Of a DNA stretch of 64,000 nucleotides, positions 8,325 through 15,377 are shown one piece after another. This stretch comes from Cytophagales bacterium WSM2-2 (GTDB taxonomy: Bacteria; Bacteroidota; Bacteroidia; Cytophagales; Cyclobacteriaceae), in contig BNHL01000001.1 of NCBI GenBank assembly GCA_015472025.1, positions 806,001-870,000 on the forward strand, written 5' to 3'. Position 1 is the stretch's first letter, and each line of letters begins with the position of its first letter. The position numbers and the translations under genes were made by a program. Below the pieces are notes generated by a model. It made no database searches and was not told the DNA's origin. It saw only the letters and a list, made by a program, of their open reading frames with translations.

Positions 8325-9038
8325 ATGAAGCTATTAATACAAAATCGCAGTGCGTCTTTCTTGAAAAAGAGCCTGATCGTTTCTCTCTTTGCTATTATCT
8401 ACTCCACTGCAGACGCCCAGTTTACTGATGGTTCACAATGGCGGGCGATAACTCTCGGGCTAAGTAATCCGATGGGAAAATTCTATCAGAATAATTTAAC
8501 TGTGCCCTTTGATCAGGCCGTTGGAGCCAAGCCTGGGTTTTATGGAAGCCTGGAGGGAGCAAATTATTTCAAGGAGTCCAAAACACTTAGCGTGGGGGTT
8601 TCATTCCTTGTGAGCCTTGGATCCAATCCGGTGAACTGGAATAAATGGGTGAGTGGGGCCTCTTCCTACACAGGAAAACCTTTTCTGGTGGGCGAATTAA
8701 AATTAGGGTTAATCGTGACATACCAACTTTCTGATGAGATGAAAATAGACGGCTTCGTTCGCATCGGTGACAACATCGGAACGGGTGGGAGTGGCGAGTG
8801 GGTCACTAGTTCTGGTTCTAGTACAGGAACAACCACTTTCAGTCCTTCGAAATTAGGCTTGGGTTATGGAACGAATATGGGTGCAAACTTCAGGTATAAA
8901 AAATATATTGCTACTCTCCAGGTGAGTACAGGCTCCATGAAACTCAAATACGAATATTCCGGAGGCGTTGCACCTTCCTACCAGGTGCCCATCACGTCAT
9001 TCCATGCCGGCATTGGGTTCGTCTTCGGAGAATATTAA
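8325..9038 (+). CDS. Probable outer membrane beta-barrel protein
   Basis: The 237-residue protein has a Sec signal peptide (cleavage after STADAQ, about residue 32) and a mature part of alternating polar and aromatic residues typical of membrane beta strands, ending in HAGIGFVFGEY. Glycine- and serine-rich turns (GTGGSGEWVTSSGSSTG) separate the strands. No named family was recognised. It follows the lipoprotein gene by 7 bases, so the two form a likely two-gene unit. Function is unknown; a structural or small-solute porin-like role would be speculation. Confidence 0.6.
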   Translation: MKLLIQNRSASFLKKSLIVSLFAIIYSTADAQFTDGSQWRAITLGLSNPMGKFYQNNLTVPFDQAVGAKPGFYGSLEGANYFKESKTLSVGVSFLVSLGSNPVNWNKWVSGASSYTGKPFLVGELKLGLIVTYQLSDEMKIDGFVRIGDNIGTGGSGEWVTSSGSSTGTTTFSPSKLGLGYGTNMGANFRYKKYIATLQVSTGSMKLKYEYSGGVAPSYQVPITSFHAGIGFVFGEY

Positions 9039-9051
9039 ATTCTTTAGCTGC

Positions 9052-10311
9052 TTACTTGCAACCGGTGTATGTGAACGTTGTTGTATAAGTAGTTGTTCCA
9101 CCTGCAGTATATACATCAGTCTCTTTTATTTCATTGGGATAACCTTGCGTATTGTAACTGGTGTAGGTGTAAGTAGCTGTGTAATTGCTCCCAACTTCTT
9201 TTCCGATGTTATTTACACTTTGCAAATAGCCATTAGATATACTAATCGTTGAGCCGGTATAATTCGGAAAAAGCCCGGTTGTATTTAATGAAGCAGCAAT
9301 CAACGAGTACGGGTTGTTTTTCGTGTCGTACAATGAGTACGTTGCACTCGTTGGAGTAGCGCTGGTACCATCGGAGAACGTATGGCTTGTCACGTTCGAT
9401 CCGGTGAATACATATTGATCAGTATAAGTACTTGTAGTTGTAGTCAGTGTATTGCTTAGAAGTGAAACAATTTTAGTGAGCTTGCTCCCATCATAGGTGA
9501 AAGTATAGTCGTAGGTATAAGCAGCTCCGGTGGTAGAATTATACTTGTCTACCAGCTTGTTGAGTTGATTGCCTGAATAGGTAGAGACTGATTGGCCAGT
9601 GTTATTTGTATTTCGCAACTGGTGCATCCAGGCCACATGACCGTTAATCCAGAAATAATTATACGTATAGCTGATCCCGCTGGAAGTAACATTGTAAACT
9701 CGCTGAACCAGTTTTCCATCCGCATCATAGGCAAAATTCTCTGTTCGTGCGTAACCATCCGTTCCCGAAACCTGAATTTTAGAAACCAGGCATTGCGTTG
9801 TCGTAGGTGTTGTCACCGTCTGGCTGGTAATCTTTCCATCTCGAAGAGAAGATGTCTTTCCTCCACTACCCTGACCATCAACGGAAAATGTTCCACTCAC
9901 TTTGCCATCCGTGCCAACAGTGACAGTAACAGAGCCACCAACACCATAATAAGGTTCGCCCTTTACAATTATCAGGACAACTGCGGTTGAGGTTGCATCA
10001 ATCCTGCCGTTACGCACCGTATTGATAATATTATAAGTGCCTGTGATTTTGTCCGACAAACGCAAGCTTACATCGTTATTGGAATCCTTCAGCCGGATTT
10101 CCAACCCATTGCCAGTATCCGTCACTTTGGTGGTGGTGGGAGTAAACAATACACCATCGATACTCTGACCCGATGCAGTGCCAGTGCTGCTCGGAACCGG
10201 ATTCGTAGCCTTGTCTGTGCACGAATCCAAACTTATCAGTAGTGCCAGGCTGCATGTGATGACTTGAGACAAGAATTGTCTTGTTCTCAATTTCTGGTTG
10301 ATTATTGCCAT
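9052..10311 (-). CDS. Thr/Tyr-rich lipoprotein with YD-like strand repeats
   Basis: This 419-residue exported protein has a lipobox-like end to its signal (LLISLDSCTDK). Residues about 40-165 form a Ser/Thr/Gly-rich beta domain; residues 175-419 contain recurring Tyr/Thr strands (ENFAYDADGKLVQRVY, YDYTFTYDGSKLTKIV, YTYTSYNTQGYPNEI) similar to DUF4595 or YD-repeat proteins of Bacteroidota. A C-terminal Cys (FTYTGCK) may pair with Cys near 170 (TTTQCLVSK). It is convergent with the barrel gene at 9038 (13-base gap) and 44 bases downstream of the caspase gene, possibly the last gene of that transcript. Function is unknown. Confidence 0.6.
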   Translation of the reverse strand: MAIINQKLRTRQFLSQVITCSLALLISLDSCTDKATNPVPSSTGTASGQSIDGVLFTPTTTKVTDTGNGLEIRLKDSNNDVSLRLSDKITGTYNIINTVRNGRIDATSTAVVLIIVKGEPYYGVGGSVTVTVGTDGKVSGTFSVDGQGSGGKTSSLRDGKITSQTVTTPTTTQCLVSKIQVSGTDGYARTENFAYDADGKLVQRVYNVTSSGISYTYNYFWINGHVAWMHQLRNTNNTGQSVSTYSGNQLNKLVDKYNSTTGAAYTYDYTFTYDGSKLTKIVSLLSNTLTTTTSTYTDQYVFTGSNVTSHTFSDGTSATPTSATYSLYDTKNNPYSLIAASLNTTGLFPNYTGSTISISNGYLQSVNNIGKEVGSNYTATYTYTSYNTQGYPNEIKETDVYTAGGTTTYTTTFTYTGCK

Positions 10312-10355
10312 ATGAACTTAAACTAGTTTAAAATAAAACTTTCAAAAACTATTTT

Positions 10356-11789
10356 TCAATAGCCCAGGCTTTCCAGGGTGTCTTTGGACCAGGAATCTCC
10401 CAGGGCTGCTGCTTTTCTAAACCATTTAATTGCTTCTGATTTATTCTTTTTCAAACCTTCTCCTCCTATCAGATAAAGGCTTCCTAATTTATTTTGAGCA
10501 GGAATATGATTCTGGTCGGCTGCCTTGGTAAACCACTTTACCGCCTCAGCCTCCGATTTTGTAACACCCCTGCCATTGAGATACATCGTACCGATATTGA
10601 ATTGTGCTTCTGCAAAATTTTTGCCTGCCGCTTTTTCAAACCAGGAATAAGCGACTGCATAGTCTTCAGAAACACCCAATCCGTTGAGGTAAAATTCACC
10701 CACCGCATTTTGCGAGAATGCATCCTCCTGCGCAGCAGATTTCTTAAACCAGTTCAGTGATCTCGTATAATCACGGTTTACCTCAGAGCCCTTACGATAG
10801 AGCTGACCCAATTCACTTTGAGATTTGACGTGACCCACGCTGGCAGCACGTTCCAAATTGCCCAGCCCTTCCGAGACATTTCCCGATGCCAACTGTGCCT
10901 TGCCTTTTGTAAATAAATCATCTGCGTTCAAAACAGGTTCTGAAATCTGTTTTACAGGAACTGATACTTTTTCTTCAGACTTAGGAATATTTACAACAGG
11001 TTGCTCTGTCTTTGCGGGATTATCGACCTGGCTGAAATAAAAATCGCCGGTGTAGTCGGACGATATCCACGGACGCTGTGAATCATTTGATTCTTCCGAA
11101 ACGTCTTTAGCTACTTTTTTAAAAACCTGCTCAATGTTCAGGTCAGGCTCATTTATATATTTCAATAATTTAGAAGTAAATAAGCCGTTTGTCCCTTCGC
11201 CATCGGAAGCGACTGCCCCGGGCTTTGTCGAATAAACGATGTAAGATCCTTTAGGGGCATCTACCACATTCAAACCTCTTTCTGTACCCCGGCTGAACCC
11301 GCGGAAAGGATTATTGCGACAGGCATCCATGATGAGAATATTAAGTGAATTACCAGCCTCCTCCAAAACCTGCATGACGAAGTCCATTCGCACGCACTGA
11401 TCGTCAAGATCAGCTTTTATCTGGGGATTTGCCGAAACCGGAATCAGGTAGTTTGTTCCATCCACTTGCACACCATGACCGGAATAATAGATCAGTCCGG
11501 CAATTTCCGGGTGACCATTGACCATGTTGAAATACTTGCGAAAAGCATCCTGAACATCTTTTTTTGTCAGGGGGTCATAAATTTCAACCACTTCGAATCC
11601 TCTTCTCTTCAATGTAGAAGCCATATCACGGGCATCATTCAGACAATTACGGAGAGGAGAAATGGAAGTGTAATTCTGAATGCCGATGACAATTGCAACT
11701 CGTTTGCGAATGGCTCCTTGCGAAAACAAAACGCCATGGAGCAATGAAAAAATCAATGCAAAGATTAATCTTTTGATCATGGGTTTCAT
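10356..11789 (-). CDS. Exported caspase-family (C14) protein with Sel1 repeats
   Basis: This 477-residue protein has a signal peptide (to about residue 24), a caspase/metacaspase p20-like domain (about 30-255) and, after a linker, about five Sel1-type TPR repeats (about 295-475). The catalytic dyad is intact: His105 in YYSGHGVQ and Cys157 in MDACRNNPF. Other family marks are VAIVIGIQNY at the first strand and GLFTSKLLKYI. Sel1 repeats typically mediate protein binding, so the protein could cleave after basic or acidic residues in partners held by the repeats. It lies 59 bases behind two paralogous lipoprotein genes on the same strand. ATG 11789 is preceded by a TAAATTCG box; ATG 11780 is an alternative. 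Substrate and role are unknown. Confidence 0.88.
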   Translation of the reverse strand: MKPMIKRLIFALIFSLLHGVLFSQGAIRKRVAIVIGIQNYTSISPLRNCLNDARDMASTLKRRGFEVVEIYDPLTKKDVQDAFRKYFNMVNGHPEIAGLIYYSGHGVQVDGTNYLIPVSANPQIKADLDDQCVRMDFVMQVLEEAGNSLNILIMDACRNNPFRGFSRGTERGLNVVDAPKGSYIVYSTKPGAVASDGEGTNGLFTSKLLKYINEPDLNIEQVFKKVAKDVSEESNDSQRPWISSDYTGDFYFSQVDNPAKTEQPVVNIPKSEEKVSVPVKQISEPVLNADDLFTKGKAQLASGNVSEGLGNLERAASVGHVKSQSELGQLYRKGSEVNRDYTRSLNWFKKSAAQEDAFSQNAVGEFYLNGLGVSEDYAVAYSWFEKAAGKNFAEAQFNIGTMYLNGRGVTKSEAEAVKWFTKAADQNHIPAQNKLGSLYLIGGEGLKKNKSEAIKWFRKAAALGDSWSKDTLESLGY

Positions 11790-11793
11790 TGAG

Positions 11794-11801
11794 CGAATTT
11801 A
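11794..11801 (-). promoter_or_regulatory. Possible internal promoter of caspase gene
   Basis: On the minus strand TAAATTCG, one mismatch from TAnnTTTG, ends four bases before the ATG at 11789. If used, the caspase mRNA would be leaderless and could be made independently of the lipoprotein genes upstream. Confidence 0.3.
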
Positions 11802-11848
11802 CCTTTATTCGTCCGGGCTCATTGTCTGAATCCAGAACAAAACGAGTA

Positions 11849-12418
11849 TCAGTCTTTAGTCAGGGCCGGCAGAGCACCCAATAAGCCAATCAAAAGTATA
11901 ACACCTACAAGCGCTCCTACTTTCGATTTCCCTTTGACAGGGCCGGCATCCACCTGCACATTGTTTTCGCGCTCGCGCACCGCACTCGTTCTGTCAAGCT
12001 TGGCCCTTACATTAAAAGCAGCGGTGTCTTCCGCAGTAATCTCTCTGAAATTCTTGTATCGGCCGGCAAAGCCTCTGACAGTTGCGGTGGTATAGGTGCC
12101 CGAATTTTCGATCTCATACACCGGCTGCACGATGATATCGCAATTCGCTTTCTTCACAGCATCGATAACAGCCAAATTCATAGCCGCACCTCTTGCACCC
12201 CCGGCAGATGCCTGGTACAATTTATTACTAATGACTGCGCGGCCTTCTATCTTTTGATTGTCAACTTCAATATCTGAAATCAGTGGCTTAGCCATCACAA
12301 ATCCCGACTTCTTAATATCCTCAACTCCTATGGAGGCAGATTTATGCGCTAACTGGCATGACGATAAAACAATCGATGCAGTCAGTATGTATAGCAATAC
12401 TTTCAGTGTGAGTTTCAT
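11849..12418 (-). CDS. Lipoprotein paralog B with C-terminal membrane segment
   Basis: This 189-residue protein begins with a lipoprotein signal (lipobox LSSC, Cys at about residue 21). The mature domain shares its plan with the upstream neighbour: GFVMAKPLISDIEVDNQKIEG in blocks, a segment AMNLAVIDAVKKANCDIIVQPVYE, and VRGFAGRYKNFREIT. Unlike its paralog it has a C-terminal hydrophobic helix (SKVGALVGVILLIGLLGAL, about 164-185), so it may be tethered in two membranes or at both ends. The (D/N)xxVxPxYE plus VTGFxGxYKxFR pattern occurs in unnamed Bacteroidota proteins. It sits between paralog A (12 bases upstream) and the caspase gene. Function is unknown. Confidence 0.6.
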   Translation of the reverse strand: MKLTLKVLLYILTASIVLSSCQLAHKSASIGVEDIKKSGFVMAKPLISDIEVDNQKIEGRAVISNKLYQASAGGARGAAMNLAVIDAVKKANCDIIVQPVYEIENSGTYTTATVRGFAGRYKNFREITAEDTAAFNVRAKLDRTSAVRERENNVQVDAGPVKGKSKVGALVGVILLIGLLGALPALTKD

Positions 12419-12430
12419 ATGTAAAGCTTT

Positions 12431-12937
12431 TTATTTGATTTTTCGTGTTCCCTTAGTAACACCTACCTCAGTAGGCTGATCGATGACCGTCACCAACGAA
12501 GTGCGGTCCATCTTTACACGAAGATTGAAGGCCATTCGATCGGCCTCGGTATAGGGTCTGAAAGCTTTATATTTTCCCGCAAAACCGGTGACAGTCACAG
12601 TCGTGTTCTTCATATCTCGCTCCATCGAGTACATAGGTTGCACAATGACATCGGCATCACCCTTTTTTACTGCATCCATAATCGCCAGACTTTTGGCATC
12701 GACTTCTGCTTGCGCAGGAGCACCTGCGTAGTCGCTATTTTTTACCGTGGCGGTTCCCTGAATTTTCCTGATCTCGACTTTCACTTCAGCCACAATGGGC
12801 TTGGCCATTACGAAGCCGTCCTGGCTGATTTTATCGACATCAACTGAAACTGATTTCGAATTGGTAATTGCACACGAGCCGGTGACCAGTACAATGCATG
12901 TAAAAGCCAACGGCCTAAAAAGAGTAGATCTTTTCAT
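12431..12937 (-). CDS. Lipoprotein paralog A
   Basis: This 168-residue exported protein has a lipoprotein signal peptide ending at VTGSCAIT (Cys about 23). The mature part aligns by eye with the downstream paralog: DGFVMAKPIVAEVKVEIRK, SLAIMDAVKKGDADVIVQPMYS, TVTGFAGKYKAFRPYTEADRMAF, and a shared N-L-R-V-K-M-D-R-T-S motif near the end. It lacks the C-terminal hydrophobic helix. It is the first gene of a likely operon A-B-caspase, transcribed from the promoter at 12963-12994. Tandem duplication with divergence suggests that the two copies have distinct places in one envelope structure. No domain of known function was recognised. Confidence 0.6.
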   Translation of the reverse strand: MKRSTLFRPLAFTCIVLVTGSCAITNSKSVSVDVDKISQDGFVMAKPIVAEVKVEIRKIQGTATVKNSDYAGAPAQAEVDAKSLAIMDAVKKGDADVIVQPMYSMERDMKNTTVTVTGFAGKYKAFRPYTEADRMAFNLRVKMDRTSLVTVIDQPTEVGVTKGTRKIK

Positions 12938-12962
12938 CTTACTAGGTTTAGGGGTTTATAGA

Positions 12963-12994
12963 CAAGATTAAATTCGGTCTTTCAATATGGTCAA
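12963..12994 (-). promoter_or_regulatory. Promoter of lipoprotein-caspase operon
   Basis: On the minus strand a TTG (12994-12992) is followed after 21 bases by TAATCTTG (12970-12963), one mismatch from TAnnTTTG. The ATG at 12937 lies 25 bases further on. Two palindromes lie upstream at 13040-13077. Confidence 0.45.
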
Positions 12995-13039
12995 TATTTT
13001 AAAATTTTCCAGAGGAATTGCCTATTAAATTGAGCGAGA

Positions 13040-13077
13040 GTTCATTGAACGGATGTTCGTTCACAAACGAATATCCG
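13040..13077. repeat. Overlapping palindromes upstream of the lipoprotein-caspase promoter
   Basis: GTTCATTGAAC (13040-13050) is a perfect 11-base palindrome. It shares its last base with a long inverted repeat whose arms CGGATGTTCGTT (13050-13061) and AACGAATATCCG (13066-13077) pair over twelve positions with one G-T pair and a four-base loop. No T-run follows on either strand, so a terminator is unlikely; an activator or repressor site is more plausible. Confidence 0.45.
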
Positions 13078-13083
13078 ATATGT

Positions 13084-13101
13084 GAAAAGAGCCACTGGCT
13101 C
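13084..13101 (-). terminator. Weak terminator-like hairpin after suhB
   Basis: GAGCC-ACT-GGCTC (13089-13101) gives a 5-bp stem with a 3-base loop and is followed on the minus strand by TTTTC. It lies about 100 bases past the suhB stop. The stem is short, so the call is tentative. Confidence 0.35.
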
Positions 13102-13194
13102 AAAAAGGAACATATAGTAGTGCTCTACAGAAATTGAGCTAGATCAGAACAGACTACAGTAGTCGATTAATATTGAATTGGACAGCATCCACAT

Positions 13195-13989
13195 CTACCT
13201 GTACCATTTCTCTTGAATCACCTTGAGCATATCTGCGTGGATACCTCCGGCCGCACAAAGTTCTCCGCCAAAAAGATAATTATCTCCACCTTTAAAATCA
13301 GAAACTTTACCTCCTGCCTGTTGCAGAATGAAGGCTCCTCCCGCAACGTCCCACGCTTTCAGATCGTATTCAAAAAAACCTTCAAGTCGGCCGCATGCCA
13401 CATACGCCAAATCGATTGCCGCACTTCCCAGCCTGCGAATGCCATGAGTTCTTTCCAAAAAGACCTTGATGATATCGAGGTACTGGTCTTTTTTTTCGGT
13501 GTGATAATACGGGAACCCGGTTGCAAGCAGGCTCTCATCCAATGCTGAAATCGGGGAAATCCGAATCTCCTTTTCATTACAATATGCCTTTCCTCCCTCG
13601 ATGGCATGAAAACACTCCTGATGACTCACCTCGTAAACTATACCAAGCACAGGCTTGTCATTTTTCATTAGTGCCACGCTTATCGCGAATATGGGAACAC
13701 CGTGTAAAAAATTAGTTGTACCATCGAGAGGATCGATAATCCATGAATATTCATTTTCACCCTTAAGAGCAGTGCCCTCTTCCGCTAAAAAGCCGGAGCC
13801 TGGCAGAATTTTGCTTAGCGCAGTAACCAATTTCGTTTCCGATTCCTTGTCGACATATGACACAAGATTGGTAAACGTTCCTTTTTGTTCTACTCGTGAA
13901 TGATCAAAATGAGACCGTTCCTCGCGAATAAAGCCGGCTACCTCATGACAAAGGTCTATCACATCCTTTTCAATGTTCTTCAGGTTCAT
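13195..13989 (-). CDS. suhB: Inositol monophosphatase family protein
   Basis: This 264-residue Mg-dependent sugar or inositol phosphate phosphatase carries both family signatures: the metal site EEGT (about 73-76) with WIIDPLDGTTNF (about 86-97), and WDVAGGAFILQQAGG (about 212-226). It hydrolyses myo-inositol-1-phosphate or related phosphates; SuhB homologues also affect rRNA antitermination in Enterobacteria, which cannot be inferred here. ATG 13989 (MNLKNIEKD) is preferred over a GTG five codons upstream. It is 58 bases downstream of rsmI on the same strand. Confidence 0.92.
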   Translation of the reverse strand: MNLKNIEKDVIDLCHEVAGFIREERSHFDHSRVEQKGTFTNLVSYVDKESETKLVTALSKILPGSGFLAEEGTALKGENEYSWIIDPLDGTTNFLHGVPIFAISVALMKNDKPVLGIVYEVSHQECFHAIEGGKAYCNEKEIRISPISALDESLLATGFPYYHTEKKDQYLDIIKVFLERTHGIRRLGSAAIDLAYVACGRLEGFFEYDLKAWDVAGGAFILQQAGGKVSDFKGGDNYLFGGELCAAGGIHADMLKVIQEKWYR

Positions 13990-14047
13990 TTTTCTAAAAG
14001 CCACAATCCCTTAAACGGCCAGGTTTCTATTCAGTTTAATTAAAAAT

Positions 14048-14752
14048 CTATTCATCCGATGCGACATGCTTCTCATGCCCTTTTACCACCAGAACTATTT
14101 CGCCCTTTACTTCTTTTGAGGTGAAATGGGTTATCACATTAGCAACAATACCCGTAAATGTCTCCTCGTGCATTTTGGTAAGCTCCCGGGAGACCGAAAC
14201 CTCTCTCTCACTACCAAAAAAATCCCGGATTTGTTCCAGAGTTTTTATCAGGCGATGAGGTGATTCATAAAAAACAATGGTACGGGTCTCGCTAGCCAGT
14301 TCTTTTAATAACGTCTGCCTCCCTTTTTTATGCGGCAAGAAACCTTCAAATACAAAGCGATCAGTGGGAAACCCCGATTTCACAAGTGCCGGGACAAACG
14401 CTGTAGCTCCCGGCAGGCAATCGATCTTAATGTCATTTTTTAAACATTCACGAACCAGCAAAAATCCAGGGTCTGAAATACCCGGGGTGCCCGCATCGCT
14501 GACCAACGCCATCGTTGCGCCATTTTTCAGCTTGCTGATGACCAAAGCAAGAGCCTTATGCTCGTTGAATATGTGAAAGCTCTGCAAGGGTTTGCTGATA
14601 TCGTAGTGCTTCAACAGAACCCCGGAGGTACGGGTATCTTCTGCGAGGATTGAATCAACTGATTTTAATATTTCGAGAGCACGCAGTGTGATATCACCAA
14701 GGTTTCCAATAGGTGTTGGAATAATATAAAGTGCGGTTTTTTCTTTCTCCAT
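14048..14752 (-). CDS. rsmI: 16S rRNA 2'-O-ribose C1402 methyltransferase RsmI
   Basis: This 234-residue tetrapyrrole-methylase-fold enzyme methylates the ribose of C1402 in the 16S rRNA decoding centre using S-adenosylmethionine. Characteristic blocks are PTPIGNLGDITLRALE at the start, AEDTRTSGVLLKHY, SDAGTPGISDPG, CLPGATAFVPALV and FVFEGFLPHKKGRQ. Bacterial RsmI is usually around 230-290 residues; this one lacks the extra C-terminal domain of longer homologues. Its ATG overlaps the stop of the pterin dehydratase gene in TAATG, indicating translational coupling. Confidence 0.95.
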   Translation of the reverse strand: MEKEKTALYIIPTPIGNLGDITLRALEILKSVDSILAEDTRTSGVLLKHYDISKPLQSFHIFNEHKALALVISKLKNGATMALVSDAGTPGISDPGFLLVRECLKNDIKIDCLPGATAFVPALVKSGFPTDRFVFEGFLPHKKGRQTLLKELASETRTIVFYESPHRLIKTLEQIRDFFGSEREVSVSRELTKMHEETFTGIVANVITHFTSKEVKGEIVLVVKGHEKHVASDE

Positions 14753-14985
14753 TAAACCAACCCGTCAATAGCCTTAGCCAGCTTGCGATCTTTTTCGGTC
14801 ACCACATCACCGGCATCGTGTGTGGAAAGTTCAATATTCACTGTATTATAAACGTTGGTCCAAAACGGATGGTGATCCATTTTCTCGGCAATCATAGCCA
14901 CGCGGGTCATGAACGCAAATGCCTCTGAAAAATCCTTGAATTTGAAACTCTTTTTCAGCCGATTGTCTTGCTCTGACCATTCCAT
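14752..14985 (-). CDS. Pterin-4a-carbinolamine dehydratase
   Basis: This small 77-residue enzyme dehydrates 4a-hydroxytetrahydrobiopterin, recycling the cofactor of aromatic amino acid hydroxylases. The active-site signature is present: [17 protein letters not shown] with the two adjacent histidines, then [15 protein letters not shown]. It is somewhat shorter than the 90-110 residues common in the family, lacking N-terminal residues. No phenylalanine hydroxylase is in the window. Its stop overlaps the rsmI start by one base. Confidence 0.92.
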   Translation of the reverse strand: MEWSEQDNRLKKSFKFKDFSEAFAFMTRVAMIAEKMDHHPFWTNVYNTVNIELSTHDAGDVVTEKDRKLAKAIDGLV

Positions 14986-15055
14986 AATAATGACGTTACC
15001 TTGTCAATAGAAAGATAGAACAAACTTGAGCAAAACGGAAATAAGGGGCGGTGTG

Positions 15056-15319
15056 CTAAAGGGCGATGATGCCTTCGACCCCGGACACCATTTCATAGAC
15101 GTCAATTACAGCCTGACTTCCGGGCATCATCATATGAAACGTGAGACTGACATAGTTCCCATTCTTTGATTTACGCTCACTCGACTCGTGTGCAGGAAAT
15201 AGTTTTTTCACTTCGTCTTCTTTCCCCTGGGGCACCACAAACTTGAATGTGTAAAGCGAAGGCCAGCTATAATGCTGGTCCAGTTTCTCGCGCAATGATT
15301 CAGTCCAGTTGGGCTCCAT
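15056..15319 (-). CDS. DUF493 family protein (YbeD-like)
   Basis: This 87-residue cytoplasmic protein has the DUF493 ferredoxin-like fold: YTFKFVVPQGKEDEVKKLF, KSKNGNYVSLTFHMMM, then VIDVYEMVSGVEGII, as in YbeD. The family may bind small ligands by analogy with ACT-type regulatory domains, but its role is not established. It follows the ppiD terminator by about 20 bases and is 70 bases before the pterin dehydratase gene on the same strand. Confidence 0.85.
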   Translation of the reverse strand: MEPNWTESLREKLDQHYSWPSLYTFKFVVPQGKEDEVKKLFPAHESSERKSKNGNYVSLTFHMMMPGSQAVIDVYEMVSGVEGIIAL

Positions 15320-15329
15320 TTACAGAAAT

Positions 15330-15363
15330 AAAAAAACCGGCTGGACCAAAGCCCAGCCGGCCT
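15330..15363 (-). terminator. Rho-independent terminator after ppiD
   Basis: The stem arms CCGGCTGG (15337-15344) and CCAGCCGG (15353-15360) enclose an 8-base loop. On the minus strand the hairpin is followed by a run of seven T residues (15330-15336 region). It lies between the ppiD stop and the DUF493 start. Confidence 0.9.
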
Positions 15364-15377
15364 TCACAATGAATTTA

